A stretch of 64,000 nt of DNA from Stappia stellulata DSM 5886 (GCF_000423705.1 NZ_KE384083.1:372001-436000); one strand, 5' to 3'. Shown: positions 26,201-33,921, counted from the stretch's first letter. The notes: generated from the letters alone by a model not told the origin. Translations and numbers: made by a program.

Positions 26201-27120
26201 CTCTCGCCGGAGACCTGCCATACGGCGCCCTGAACCCCTCCTCCGGTCGTTTCCACGCGCGGGCGGATGGTGCAGGCGTTGCACCTGAGATCGTCGCCGA
26301 ACCACGAAACGACAAGCGCCACCCGTTCCAAGTTGGGGCAGACCGCAAGCAATTCGTCAATGGAGGCGGACCAGTTGCTCGGTGCATGCGAGATATGGCG
26401 GTTGATTGTTTCGGTGACCCCCGGCCGCACGCTGCGCGTCACCGGTTCGGTCGCATAGACGAACTCCCCCGCACCCGGGATCACCGTCATGGCGCGAACC
26501 ATCGGTTCCAGCGGCTCGATCGAGCGAACGACCTCGAAGGTCAGTTGCGGAAGACGGTCGCCATAAAGATCCAGCGGCAGGCGCTCGAACACGACATAGG
26601 CGGTGTTGCGATAGGCAGGCGATGCGCCTTGCAGTGCAGAAACGAGCGGATCCGGCGCCTGACCGGCGGTGCCGTGATGGATGCGCCAGGTGACGCCGTC
26701 GAGTTCCATCGGCTTTCCGTCCGCCCAGATGGTGCCGACATGGCTGATCGGGCCTTGCGCCAGCGCCACGGCGAAATTCGCGTAGTAGCGATAGGTCCGT
26801 GAGGTGGTGCGCGGGGCACCGCCGCCCTTGCCGCCGCTTGTTTCTTCCCGGACCTCCTCCTCGAACCGGGTGGCCCAGATGATCTGGCCGGCAAGGCGCA
26901 CGCGGCCGTAGACCATCGGCAGGCTCGCCCCCTCGACCGAGGACTGCACCGAAAGGTCTTCCAGCCGCCGTCCCTCGGTCCTGCGGGTGGCGCCGAACAG
27001 GTTCTGGTCGAGCGCGTAGCCGGCAATGGCGCCGGCCGCCTGGCCCAGGATGGCGCCGGCTCCGCCGAGAAGGGAGCCGCCGATCACCTTGCCCGCGGCC
27101 GCCAGTACTAAGGTTGCCAT
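23209..27120 (-). CDS. GTA baseplate multidomain protein, 'megatron' (g15, TIM-barrel domain)
   Basis: 1303 residues from ATG 27120; the open frame to 27198 overlaps the peptidase gene and is not used. An N-terminal Gly/Ala-rich hydrophobic stretch ('GKVIGGSLLGGAGAILGQAAGAIAGYAL' pattern) resembles the membrane-spanning or inner-tube part. A large central glycoside-hydrolase-like TIM barrel (about 350-800) carries 'VDAVGINAYFPLAD', 'YDRSVLRAAIAGGEDYDWYY', 'KPIWFTELGVPAID' and 'LYLWSWDARPFPAFP'. The C-terminal ~500 residues are beta-rich tail-fibre-like domains. This is the RcGTA rcc01698 type: trimer at the tail tip that contacts the recipient envelope and passes DNA. It overlaps the peptidase gene by 13 bases and is followed by the lysozyme. 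Confidence 0.94.
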   Translation of the reverse strand: MATLVLAAAGKVIGGSLLGGAGAILGQAAGAIAGYALDQNLFGATRRTEGRRLEDLSVQSSVEGASLPMVYGRVRLAGQIIWATRFEEEVREETSGGKGGGAPRTTSRTYRYYANFAVALAQGPISHVGTIWADGKPMELDGVTWRIHHGTAGQAPDPLVSALQGASPAYRNTAYVVFERLPLDLYGDRLPQLTFEVVRSIEPLEPMVRAMTVIPGAGEFVYATEPVTRSVRPGVTETINRHISHAPSNWSASIDELLAVCPNLERVALVVSWFGDDLRCNACTIRPRVETTGGGVQGAVWQVSGESTATAATVSLHEGRPAYGGTPADASVIAAIRDLAARGIQVTLHPFILMDIPAGSGLSDPYGGSEQAAHPWRGRITASLAPGVAGSPEGTAAVAGEVAAFAGTAQVGHFLPHAQGVGYSGPAEWSFRRFVLHHAHLAAVAGGVDAILLGSEMRGLTRLGAGGGSYPFVDVLKTLAADVKSVLPGAKVSYAADWSEYGAHQPGGGDLRFPLDSLWADANVDAVGINAYFPLADARDGGDPAGNTNPYDRSVLRAAIAGGEDYDWYYADDAARAAGMRTPITDGAYGKPWVYRAKDLAGWWSNPHVERAAGVEVGPATPWVPGSKPIWFTELGVPAIDKGANQPNLFFDAKSSEAAWPHFSNGGRDDLIQRRTLETVLAWWTGAHPDLAPGDNPASPLYGAPMVDAGHLYLWSWDARPFPAFPSQTDIWADGVNWRAGHWLSGRLGSVSVAGLARALAADFGVPDGALMTGDLPGTLDGTAVSGPEALRNVLAPLLDAAGAVAVDRGQEIAFLPRWTPPVARLEEADLAVDRDTTASATVRRAQDADLPAEIRIAARDAARGHRRYVISSKRREGHSARVEQIDLAAALDPALAAGLADQLLLARWGAREEVSFSLSPGRLELEPGDVITLAADQAAGRGRDAFYRIEAVEDGETRRLSARATRAPVALRARSLGGEARPRSVVAATGAADVLILDLPTLPGDTQAASPRIAAFAAPWPGAVDVFRVRGGGSPVFHVQLTAPALLVKTLTALPAGPVARWDRVSEVDVEVSSGTLSQVPENQVLGGANPLAIVGADGDVEVLQFARAELIGPRRYRLGTLLRGVLGTERAAAREVAAGARGALLDDAVVPLPASLDEIGLPFTYAVLPSGLPLDSVARKDVAHVWDARALRPLSPVHLAARRVSGSGVVFSWIRRTRTGGDAWNTVDVPLGEAREAYLAELLDAGGAVLWSREVAAPSAILSEGEEISVFGAPQSVFVLRVRQISDAVGPGIEGVETLVV

Positions 27121-27551
27121 GAAGCCACTCCGGGAAAGAGAAATGCACCGGCGATACGCCGTCGCCAGGCGGGAACGAGCGGGCTTTCGGTCACGCAAAT
27201 CCCCTCATACGCATGGATCATGCTCGCCGGGCCGCTCAGGATTGCAGCGTGTTTGACCAGCGCCCCGTCGCGCCAGCGAAACAGCAACATGTCGCCGGGG
27301 CCGGCCGTCTCGGGTGGAATTGGCTGCATGTGGCGGTTCGCCGCGCCAAGAAGTGTGTCCGCCCCGCCCTCCTCCGCCCAGCCCCGGGTGTAGGGCGGCG
27401 GCCGTTCGGGTTCTTCCCCGTAAAGGCTTCGCCAGACGCCGCGCACCAGCCCCAGGCAATCCGCGCCCGCGCCCTTGCAGCTTGCCTGATGGCGATAGGG
27501 CGTGCCGATCCACGCCCGCGCCTCGCGCAGGATGCAATCCCGTGTCACCAT
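27108..27551 (-). CDS. GTA NlpC/P60 cell wall peptidase (g14)
   Basis: 147 residues from ATG 27551, preceded by GGGAGACA. NlpC/P60 papain-like fold with catalytic Cys32 in 'GAGADCLGLVRGVW' and His101 in 'LVKHAAILSG'; 'GTPYRHQ' before the cysteine is typical. In RcGTA the equivalent (rcc01697) sits in the baseplate and cuts recipient peptidoglycan peptides during DNA entry. Its end overlaps the megatron start by 13 bases. Confidence 0.93.
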   Translation of the reverse strand: MVTRDCILREARAWIGTPYRHQASCKGAGADCLGLVRGVWRSLYGEEPERPPPYTRGWAEEGGADTLLGAANRHMQPIPPETAGPGDMLLFRWRDGALVKHAAILSGPASMIHAYEGICVTESPLVPAWRRRIAGAFLFPGVASWQP

Positions 27552-27600
27552 GATCGTGTCTCCCTGTGCCGAAACCTGGCTTGAACGCCGTTCGGCCGTG

Positions 27601-28494
27601 TCAATCGACCAAAGGCCCGCCATCGTTGTCGGCCGCGCCGCGGCTTGGATAGGCAAGCGCGAAGTCCGTTCCGGGCATATGCGGAAAGCCCTGGAAGTTC
27701 AGCGTGTTGGAAAATTTTTCCGTACAGGTGGCGAAGCGCTTGTCGCAACCGGCGGTGAGGCGCACGGCCGTTCCGGGCGCCGGCAGAACGGCGAGCGGGG
27801 CGAGAAGCGCAAGTGCCCGCACGCCGCTTTCGAGGCGGTCGGCGACGAGTTCGCCGGACAGCCCCGCATGCGGACCGTCGACAATCTCCAGCCGGCCGCC
27901 GGCAAACCAGTCGGTCGCGGGGCCGTCGACGCCCTCCACGTTCAGCGTTGCACCGTCGATGACCGAAAGCACCGTGCCCTCGCGGCGAAATCCGCCCGCG
28001 TCGAGATCGACCCTGCAACGCGCGTCGCCGAGATCCGCATCGCAAATGTGCGAAAAAACCCGCCCGCGCGGCTGGTCGAAGAGATGGGCGAGCCCGCGCA
28101 GCTCGGCGCGAAACGCCTTGCCGGAGCGGGTCACCTCGCCAATCTCCGCGCGCCGCATCAGGACGCGCACGTCGGGGTCGCGCCAGTCGACCGCGAAAAC
28201 CTCGACCGCCGCGCCGTCCCACAGCCCTCCGGCGAGATCCGTGTCGGAAATTGCCGGCGACGACAGGATGCCGGCCACTTCGGCGGTGCCGGCGGCGAAG
28301 TCAGGTTCCAGCGTGACAGCCGTGGTCTCAAGCCCGAGATCGGGACGAAACGTCCCTCCATCGAAAGCGATTTCACGGTCATGATCGGTAAAGCCGAACA
28401 CCGTGCCGTCGCGACGGGTGATCCGCCAGCACGTCGCGCGGGTGGTGGCGGCGCCGGCAAACCGGGCCGCCGTTTGCGGCGAAATCGTCTTCAT
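27601..28494 (-). CDS. GTA baseplate hub protein, DUF2163 family (g13)
   Basis: 297 residues. The DUF2163 pattern is clear: 'RATCWRITRRDGTVFGFTDHDR' near the start, 'TTAVTLEPDFAAG' and the C-terminal 'GCDKRFATCTEKFSNTLNFQG' followed by 'GFPHMPGTDF'. Four cysteines lie in two pairs, 'HICDADLGDARC' and 'GCDKRFATC', like the cysteines that hold an iron-sulphur cluster in the lambda tail-tip protein gpL, so metal or cluster binding is possible. It is the rcc01696 equivalent, linking the distal tail to the megatron. 49 bases separate it from the peptidase gene. Confidence 0.92.
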   Translation of the reverse strand: MKTISPQTAARFAGAATTRATCWRITRRDGTVFGFTDHDREIAFDGGTFRPDLGLETTAVTLEPDFAAGTAEVAGILSSPAISDTDLAGGLWDGAAVEVFAVDWRDPDVRVLMRRAEIGEVTRSGKAFRAELRGLAHLFDQPRGRVFSHICDADLGDARCRVDLDAGGFRREGTVLSVIDGATLNVEGVDGPATDWFAGGRLEIVDGPHAGLSGELVADRLESGVRALALLAPLAVLPAPGTAVRLTAGCDKRFATCTEKFSNTLNFQGFPHMPGTDFALAYPSRGAADNDGGPLVD

Positions 28495-28500
28495 CGGATG

Positions 28501-29151
28501 TCAGGCCTCCGCGTCCGGGTCGACTTCGACAAGCGGGATCGTGGGAACGCGCCCCGCCTCCACATGGGTCAGGCCGAGTTCCAGCCGGTCGGTGTCGAAA
28601 CGCACCGGCACGTCGAACCGGAACCCCGCCGTCACCTGAACCCCGGACGCCGGAGGTCCGGCCGCAAGTGCCACGGTGCCGGTCGCCGGATCGCAGGTGA
28701 AATCCGTCCCCGCCGCCAGTTCCACCCCGTCGAGGGCGACGCGCACGCTGCCGTCCACCGGCTTGGCGATCGGCCGCTTGCGGATGAAATCGCCGCTGCC
28801 ATAGGTCTTGGTCAGCGCAAAACTCGACGCGGCCCCGTCGGCTGTCGCCAGAAGACAGTCAAGCGGTGTCACCGTGTCCCCGCTTGCGGCGGAGGTGTTG
28901 TCGAAGGGATCGCGGAACCGAAACCCGTAAAGACGCCCGTGCATGCGTTCGAAGAAGGCCGCCACCGCCTGGAGATCTGCAAGCGACCGCACGCCGGTGC
29001 CGGCATCGTAGCGGCGTCGCGACCCCGCCCAGCGCGCATTGCGGGCTTCCGCGCCCGACGCCAGCGCCACCACTTCGGTGCGCCATTGCGGACCGCCGGT
29101 TGCGCCAAAGGCGATCCCGAGCGGAAACCGCTCCTCCAAGAATGCCGGCAT
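28501..29151 (-). CDS. GTA distal tail protein, DUF2460 family (g12)
   Basis: 216 residues from ATG 29151, preceded by GGGAGG. 'FPLGIAFGATGGPQWRTEVVAL', 'NARWAGSRRRYDAGTGVRSL' and 'FRFRDPFDNTS' are hallmark blocks of the DUF2460 (TIGR02217) phage/GTA family. RcGTA rcc01695 is the equivalent, forming the ring between tail tube and hub. It is 6 bases upstream of the hub gene; upstream of it the run is broken by the plus-strand DUF465 gene. Confidence 0.92.
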   Translation of the reverse strand: MPAFLEERFPLGIAFGATGGPQWRTEVVALASGAEARNARWAGSRRRYDAGTGVRSLADLQAVAAFFERMHGRLYGFRFRDPFDNTSAASGDTVTPLDCLLATADGAASSFALTKTYGSGDFIRKRPIAKPVDGSVRVALDGVELAAGTDFTCDPATGTVALAAGPPASGVQVTAGFRFDVPVRFDTDRLELGLTHVEAGRVPTIPLVEVDPDAEA

Positions 29152-29288
29152 AGGCGTGCCTCCCGCGTTCGGCGATCCATCGACGAGGCTGTGCAAAAAA
29201 CCTCGGACAAATGCCTGGTTTGATCTTGCTCAAAGCACGACGGCTATGCGACGCGCATGGTGTTCCCAACAACGGAGGTACCGATTGC

Positions 29289-29528
29289 ATGAGTCACGTT
29301 CCCCACGAGCTGCACGAAGAGTTCCCGGAAAAGACAGAGGCGCTGCATGCGCTCAAGCTTTCCAACGCGCACTTCGCGAAACTCGCGGATGAGTATCATG
29401 CGGTAAACCGCGAAATTCACCGCATCGAGACAGACGTCGAACCCGCATCCGACGAGGCTCTGGAAGAGCTCAAGAAGAAGCGGCTTCATCTGAAGGACGA
29501 AATCGCGGCGCTTCTCGCCGCTGCCTGA
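29289..29528 (+). CDS. YdcH/DUF465-family small coiled-coil protein inside the GTA cluster
   Basis: 79 residues from ATG 29289, with a strong GGAGG about 11 bases upstream; an in-frame start at 29211 would add 26 unlikely residues. The sequence ('HELHEEFPEK', 'ALKLSNAHFAKLADEYHAVNR', 'EIHRIE', 'EELKKKRLHLKDEIAALL') is a standard YdcH-like two-helix hairpin found as a chromosomal gene throughout Proteobacteria. Function is unknown. It is the only plus-strand gene in the cluster, between distal tail and tape measure genes. An independent promoter in 29152-29288 is likely, so it is probably expressed without GTA induction. Confidence 0.9.
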   Translation: MSHVPHELHEEFPEKTEALHALKLSNAHFAKLADEYHAVNREIHRIETDVEPASDEALEELKKKRLHLKDEIAALLAAA

Positions 29529-29537
29529 AACGCCGGC

Positions 29538-29560
29538 GCCTGAGCCCCTCCTCTTCAGGC
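29538..29560. terminator. Hairpin between the convergent DUF465 and tape measure genes
   Basis: GCCTGA at 29538-29543 and TCAGGC at 29555-29560 form a 6-bp stem with an 11-base pyrimidine-rich loop, in the 38-base gap between two converging stop codons. No T-run; a bidirectional terminator is possible but weak. Confidence 0.3.
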
Positions 29561-29566
29561 CCGACG

Positions 29567-30160
29567 TCAAAGCCCGCGCCGTCCCCGTCCGACGGCGCGG
29601 GCTACCATTGTCTGGATCTGCGCTTCGGATCGAGCAAAGCTCTCCGCATCCCGCGTCTCCACATTGAAGACGATCGGCGGCATGGCCGCAGCCCCCCCGG
29701 CCCCGCTGACGCCAAGCCGCCCGTGCGCATCGCGCGCCAGCGGCAGGATCGCCTCCGCGCCCGCTTCGCCCATCACGCCGGTCGACGCGCTGCCGCCACC
29801 GGCCTTGCCCAGCGGAAAATAGGTCGGCGACGCCACGACGCCGCCCTTGGCGAAGGGCAAGATCCCCTTTCCCGGCGACAGGAAGCTCGACGCCAGCCCC
29901 GTCGCGAAACTGCCAAGGCCCTGCGCCAGCCCCTTCTCGAGCTGGCCCATCGCCGTTTTCAGGGCCATGTCGGAGAGCGACAGTGCGATGGAGCGAAACA
30001 CCGCATCCAGCGCCTTGCCGTTCCTGACGGCCTGCGTGAGGCCATCCGACAGCGCGGATGCGATCTGTCTGGAGGCGATGTGGATGTCGCCCATGGTCCG
30101 CTTCAGGTCTTCCGCCTCCCTTGCGGGCAGATCCAGGGTGGCTTGCGTGGTCTCGGTCAT
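29567..30160 (-). CDS. GTA tail tape measure protein (g11)
   Basis: 197 residues, close to the short RcGTA protein (rcc01694) and far shorter than phage tape measures, consistent with a short GTA tail. An N-terminal helical half ('DIHIASRQIASALSDGLTQAVRNGKAL', 'SLSDMALKTAMGQLEKGLAQGL') and a Gly-rich half with 'GGVVASPTYFPLGKAGGGSASTG' and 'GEAGAEAILPLARDAHGRLGV', a conserved tape-measure block. Start ATG overlaps the stop of g10.1 (ATGA). Confidence 0.93.
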   Translation of the reverse strand: MTETTQATLDLPAREAEDLKRTMGDIHIASRQIASALSDGLTQAVRNGKALDAVFRSIALSLSDMALKTAMGQLEKGLAQGLGSFATGLASSFLSPGKGILPFAKGGVVASPTYFPLGKAGGGSASTGVMGEAGAEAILPLARDAHGRLGVSGAGGAAAMPPIVFNVETRDAESFARSEAQIQTMVARAVGRGRRGL

Positions 30161-30375
30161 GGCGTGTCTCCGTCGGGAAAGCGGTGCATCAGTGCCTCAA
30201 GGCGTTTGCGCGACAACATCGGGCGGCCGCCGGAGGGCCGGCCCAGCGCGGCCGCAATCTCGCGCGGGGTCGCGGCCCACATGGTCCTTGGCGACCAGCC
30301 CAGTGTCACCAGACAGGCCCGGATGACATCGGCCCAGGGAAACGCCGCGGGCGGGGCATCGCCCGCGGCACTCAA
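30157..30375 (-). CDS. GTA tail assembly chaperone (g10.1, TIGR02216 type)
   Basis: 72 residues from a TTG at 30375 that overlaps the stop of g10 by 4 bases (TTGA). 'FPWADVIRACLVTLGWSPRTMWAATPREI' is the diagnostic block. Small, helical, Trp-rich; equivalent to rcc01693. Probably works with g10 in assembling the tape measure and tail tube, by analogy with the G/GT chaperones of lambda. Confidence 0.88.
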   Translation of the reverse strand: MSAAGDAPPAAFPWADVIRACLVTLGWSPRTMWAATPREIAAALGRPSGGRPMLSRKRLEALMHRFPDGDTP

Positions 30376-30731
30376 GGGTTTGCGGGATCATGCGCCTCCG
30401 GTGCGCCCGTCGCTTGCCCCTGATCGCCACAAAAGGTGACATGAAGCAGCCGGGCCGCCACACGGGTAAGCGCGGGCAAGCCGCCGTCGATCTCCATGGC
30501 GAGGACCGCCGCGTCGTCGACCTCCTCCCCCGCGCCCCGCAAGCCGGCGCCGATGATGCGGGCGAGATCGCTTGCGGAAAATCGCCCCTGCCCGAAACGC
30601 TCCGCCAGGGCGGAGAGATCCGTGGCTGCGAAGGCGCTTTCCAGCTCTGCGAGCGCGCCAAGCGTGAGAACGAGCGTGCGGCGCCGGCCGCCGAGAACGG
30701 CGGAGACCTCGCCGCGATGCAGGTTTGTCAT
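30372..30731 (-). CDS. GTA tail assembly chaperone (g10, GTA-gp10 family)
   Basis: 119 residues. 'RGEVSAVLGGRRRTLVLTLGALAELESAF' and 'ARIIGAGLRGAGEEVDD' match the phage tail tube / GTA-gp10 family. In RcGTA the equivalent is rcc01692. The stop overlaps the start of g10.1, and the start is 3 bases from the end of the tail tube gene. Confidence 0.9.
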   Translation of the reverse strand: MTNLHRGEVSAVLGGRRRTLVLTLGALAELESAFAATDLSALAERFGQGRFSASDLARIIGAGLRGAGEEVDDAAVLAMEIDGGLPALTRVAARLLHVTFCGDQGQATGAPEAHDPANP

Positions 30732-30734
30732 CGC

Positions 30735-31148
30735 CTAGCTCCCCGCAAACGTCAGTTCGCCGGCGGATTCCAGCGCGATCTCATAGGTCACCTCGCCGTC
30801 GTGGGTGCCGGAGTATTCCAGCCCCACGATCTGGAAGCGCCCGGCGATCGTTCCGAAATCCGGCACCACCACCTGCCAGTCGCGGATGATCCCGTCGAAG
30901 AACAGGCCGCGCACCGTTTCATCGGCGCTCGCATCACGAAAGATGCCGGAGCCGGACAGGCTCGCGGAACGGGTGCCGGCGCCCGCCAGAAGCTCGCGCC
31001 AACGGCCCGCGCTGTCGGCATCGGTGATGTCGACGCTTGCGGCATTGAGCGCGATGCGCCGTGCGCGCAGACCCGCCACCGTGGCGAATGTGCCGACACC
31101 GTCGGTGTCGCATTTCAACAAAAGGTCCTTGCCTGCCTGAGCGGCCAT
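30735..31148 (-). CDS. GTA major tail tube protein, TP901-1 type (g9)
   Basis: 137 residues. 'GKDLLLKCDTDGVGTFATVAGLRARRIALN' and 'GIFRDASADETVRGLFF' are typical of TP901-1-type major tail proteins, with a C-terminal beta-strand block ('GTIAGRFQIVGLEYSGTHDGEVTYEIALESAG'-like pattern). Hexameric rings of this protein stack to form the tail tube around the tape measure. Equivalent to rcc01691. 55 bases separate it from the tail terminator gene. Confidence 0.94.
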   Translation of the reverse strand: MAAQAGKDLLLKCDTDGVGTFATVAGLRARRIALNAASVDITDADSAGRWRELLAGAGTRSASLSGSGIFRDASADETVRGLFFDGIIRDWQVVVPDFGTIAGRFQIVGLEYSGTHDGEVTYEIALESAGELTFAGS

Positions 31149-31203
31149 CGCATTCTCCCCTTTTCACATGACTTTCGGTTCGGCCCGCCCGGGGGCGCGG
31201 CCC

Positions 31204-31611
31204 TCAGGCGGCCGGTTCGGTGACGATCCTGACGGTCAGCCGTCCCCGCCATCCGCGCCCGTCGCGCTGACGCTCGCTGCGCATCACCGGATCGGACGCA
31301 TGCACGAGGCGTTGGGCGCCAACGGTCGAACCGAGGAGCACCAGCACGTCGCGGATCGCGGACAGGATGTCGCTGACTTCGCCGCGTGCGGGCTTTCGCG
31401 AATAGGCCAGAACCTCGACGGTGTGGCGTTCGCCCTCGGCCGGCTCCGCCGTCAAAAGACGCGTTTCCACCGCGCCGAGATCGACGAAGGGGATGGCAGC
31501 GCCGCGCGGGGCGCCGTCGTGGACCCGGTCCGCTCCGATCAACGCGGTCAGGGCCGCATCGGCGCGCAGGGCGGCAATGATCGCGCCACGTACATCTGCC
31601 TGGGCGCTCAT
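31204..31611 (-). CDS. GTA tail terminator, DUF3168 family (g8)
   Basis: 135 residues. DUF3168 pattern: 'RGAIIAALRADAALTALIG', 'RVHDGAPRGAAIPFVDLG' and 'GRGWRGRLTVRIV' at the C-terminus. These proteins cap the tail tube at the head-proximal end. ATG overlaps the end of the stopper gene by 4 bases. Confidence 0.92.
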   Translation of the reverse strand: MSAQADVRGAIIAALRADAALTALIGADRVHDGAPRGAAIPFVDLGAVETRLLTAEPAEGERHTVEVLAYSRKPARGEVSDILSAIRDVLVLLGSTVGAQRLVHASDPVMRSERQRDGRGWRGRLTVRIVTEPAA

Positions 31612-31931
31612 CGCATCTCCTCCTCAAGCACGCATGTCACCAGACCGGAACGGCGACGGGCATCGTCGACAGCAAGGACGCGAAAGACGCGCACGCCCTC
31701 GGCAAGACGCCAGCCGCCGGCAATGCCGGAGCCGCTGCGCAGTCGCGCCACATGGGTCGCGATACCGTCGAGCCGTCCGCTCGCCTGCCGCTCCGCAAGT
31801 CCCGCCGGCGCGAGCGCCACGAACACCGCCCCGACGTCGGTAAAGACGGTCTCCGCCTCCCCGTCCGCCGCCTCGATCCGGTCCGGCCGTGCAAGCCGCA
31901 TTGCCCGGTCGAGCCTGTCCGCCGCGCTCAC
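31608..31931 (-). CDS. GTA head-tail stopper/closure protein (g7)
   Basis: 107 residues from a GTG at 31931 overlapping the stop of the adaptor gene by 4 bases. 'AMRLARPDRIEAADGEAETVFTDVGAVFVAL' and 'THVARLRSGSGIAGGWRLAEG' fit the phage head-tail joining (SPP1 gp16-like) fold. Equivalent to rcc01689. Confidence 0.87.
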   Translation of the reverse strand: MSAADRLDRAMRLARPDRIEAADGEAETVFTDVGAVFVALAPAGLAERQASGRLDGIATHVARLRSGSGIAGGWRLAEGVRVFRVLAVDDARRRSGLVTCVLEEEMR

Positions 31932-32497
31932 AGCCTGAGCATCCGATAGGGCGCAAGAAGGGCCGACCAGCCCGCCGGCACGCCCGCCGTCGCCGCGTCG
32001 AACCCCGCAGCCCGATTGTCGAACCAGTGGGAAACAAGCACCAGGATCGCCTGTCGCAGGACCTGCGGCACGGCATCGCCGTCGACGCCATAGCCGGCGG
32101 TGAATTCCACCTCGATACCATTGAAGCCGGAAATCGACGCGGGTGCGGCGGCGGCCACCCGGAGCCGCGGCGGTTCCGCCTGTCCGTCCAGCTTGTGATC
32201 GGCCTCGGCCAGCGTCACCGGCAGGCCGTCGCCGTCATAAACCGTGATGCTGTCGACGGACTGGACCGGTCCGACCGGCAGGCGAATGATGCGGCCAGGC
32301 GGCCAGGCATCGAGATACAGACGCCAGCCCTGCGTGACGAGCGCGCGGCGCGCGACGCGCTCGAGGTGCTGGCGCGCCGCCTCGATCAGGCGCGCGATCA
32401 GCGTATCTTCTTCGGTCCCGCTCACCCTGAGATGGGCACGCGCCTCTTCCAGCGTCACCGGTTCGAGCGCCGGCGGGGTCGTCACAATCGCCGTCAT
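31928..32497 (-). CDS. GTA head-tail adaptor (g6, gp6-like connector)
   Basis: 189 residues from ATG 32497, with AAAGGA 7 bases upstream; a longer frame to 32536 is less likely. 'PVTLEEARAHLRVSGTEEDTLI' followed by a helical 'RLIEAARQHLERVARRALVTQGW' is the standard start of HK97 gp6-type connectors. A 98-base gap separates it from the major capsid gene. Equivalent to rcc01688. Confidence 0.92.
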   Translation of the reverse strand: MTAIVTTPPALEPVTLEEARAHLRVSGTEEDTLIARLIEAARQHLERVARRALVTQGWRLYLDAWPPGRIIRLPVGPVQSVDSITVYDGDGLPVTLAEADHKLDGQAEPPRLRVAAAAPASISGFNGIEVEFTAGYGVDGDAVPQVLRQAILVLVSHWFDNRAAGFDAATAGVPAGWSALLAPYRMLRL

Positions 32498-32594
32498 GGC
32501 GGTCCTTTCCAACGGGATGGCAGTTGAAGGGAGCAATCGGGAAAACGGGGGGCCGCCCGTGCGGCGGCCCCCGCAACCGGTCAGACCGAAAAGG

Positions 32595-33875
32595 TCAGGC
32601 GGAGAAAGTCAGGAGCTTGATCGCGTCGAAGTCCTGCACACCGCCGCCGACGCGCTTGGTCGTGTAGAACAGCACGTAGGGCTTGGCCGAATAGGGATCG
32701 CGCAGGATGCGCACGCCCGTTCGGTCGACCACCAGATAGCCCCGGCGGAAGTCGCCAAAGGCGATGGCCGGCGCATCGGTCGCAATGTCGGGCATGTCCT
32801 CCGCCTCGGTGAGCGGAAAGGTCATCAAGGTGGCCGGCGCGCCGACGGTTGCCGGCGGCTGCCACAGATAGTTGCCGTCGGCGTCCTTCATCTTGCGCAC
32901 CACGGCCTGGGTGCGGCGGTTCATCACGAAGCCGGCGTTCTGCCGGTAGCCGCTCTTCAGCGCATAGACCAGGTCGATCAGCGTGTCGCCGGGATCGGAG
33001 GCGGGAAAGGCCCCCGCCACGCCGGTGGTGAGCTGACCGAGATTGCCCCAGCTCCAGGACGTCTCCGCCACACGCGTGTAGTCGAGAAAGCCGCGCGGCT
33101 TGTTGACGCCGTCGCCGGTCACGAAGGCCGTCCCCTCCTGTTCGGCGAAGGCCAGCTCCACCTCCTCCGCGATCCAGGCATCGACATCCACCGCCGCGTC
33201 TTCCAGCAACGACGGCGTCGCGGCCGGCATGGCGTAGAGCTCCATCGTCGGGAAGGCGAGTTCGGAGAGCGTCGGCGCGCCGGTCTGCGGGCGGGCGGCG
33301 GTTTCCGCGACCCAACCCGACTGCGGACCGGAAATCGAGAACGGTTTCTTGAAGACGCTGGAGGACACCTGGCGCGCACCGGCGATGGCGCGGATCGGCG
33401 AAACGCTCGTCATGCCGCGCAGGATCGCGGTCTCGGTCTCGTCCGGCACCAGATAGCCGCCGTCGGGGTCGGAGCCGACCGAGAGCGCCTTTTGCTCCAG
33501 CGCGCGCAACCCGTCTTCCCGGCCCTTGCGTATGTAGGACACAAAGGCGCCCTTGTGCTCCATGGCGAGCCCGTCTGTCGGCTCGTTCTGAGCGGTTTCG
33601 CGCGGCGGACGGGCGGACTTCAGCGCCATTGCATCGAGCCGGCGCTGCTGGCGGTCGAGCTGCGCGTCGATGCGGGTGATTTTGTCCTGCGTCAGCGGAT
33701 CGGGGGCGCCGCGCGTCTCGATCTCGGCAAGCCGTTCCTCATTGGTCTCGCGGTAGGCATCGAAGGTGGCGCGGATGTCGTCGAGCTCGGCGCGATGCCC
33801 TCCCGCAGCAGCGGCATGGGTGACGGCCTTGGTCTCCGGGGCACGCGTTCCGGCTTGGGAAAATTCGGTAGGCAT
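32595..33875 (-). CDS. GTA major capsid protein, HK97 fold (g5)
   Basis: 426 residues with GGAGG upstream of ATG 33875. The first ~110 residues are a charged coiled-coil delta domain ('ELDDIRATFDAYRETNEERLAEIE') that the prohead protease should remove, leaving a mature N-terminus near 'GLAMEHKGAFVSYIRKG'. The core shows 'GGYLVPDETETAILRGM', 'GWVAETAARPQTGAPTLSELAFPTMELYA', 'GTAFVTGDGVNKPRGFL' and the C-terminal 'GYLVVDRTGVRILRDPYS'. RcGTA equivalent rcc01687. Confidence 0.96.
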   Translation of the reverse strand: MPTEFSQAGTRAPETKAVTHAAAAGGHRAELDDIRATFDAYRETNEERLAEIETRGAPDPLTQDKITRIDAQLDRQQRRLDAMALKSARPPRETAQNEPTDGLAMEHKGAFVSYIRKGREDGLRALEQKALSVGSDPDGGYLVPDETETAILRGMTSVSPIRAIAGARQVSSSVFKKPFSISGPQSGWVAETAARPQTGAPTLSELAFPTMELYAMPAATPSLLEDAAVDVDAWIAEEVELAFAEQEGTAFVTGDGVNKPRGFLDYTRVAETSWSWGNLGQLTTGVAGAFPASDPGDTLIDLVYALKSGYRQNAGFVMNRRTQAVVRKMKDADGNYLWQPPATVGAPATLMTFPLTEAEDMPDIATDAPAIAFGDFRRGYLVVDRTGVRILRDPYSAKPYVLFYTTKRVGGGVQDFDAIKLLTFSA

Positions 33876-33921
33876 GGTCGAAAGACCTCCAGTTTGGTGA
33901 GTGCGACCGGCGCTTGGGCGG

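Noticed and set aside
24484-26802. 772-codon plus-strand frame opposite the megatron gene
   Set aside because: Antisense shadow of a high-GC coding region without motifs or ribosome binding site.
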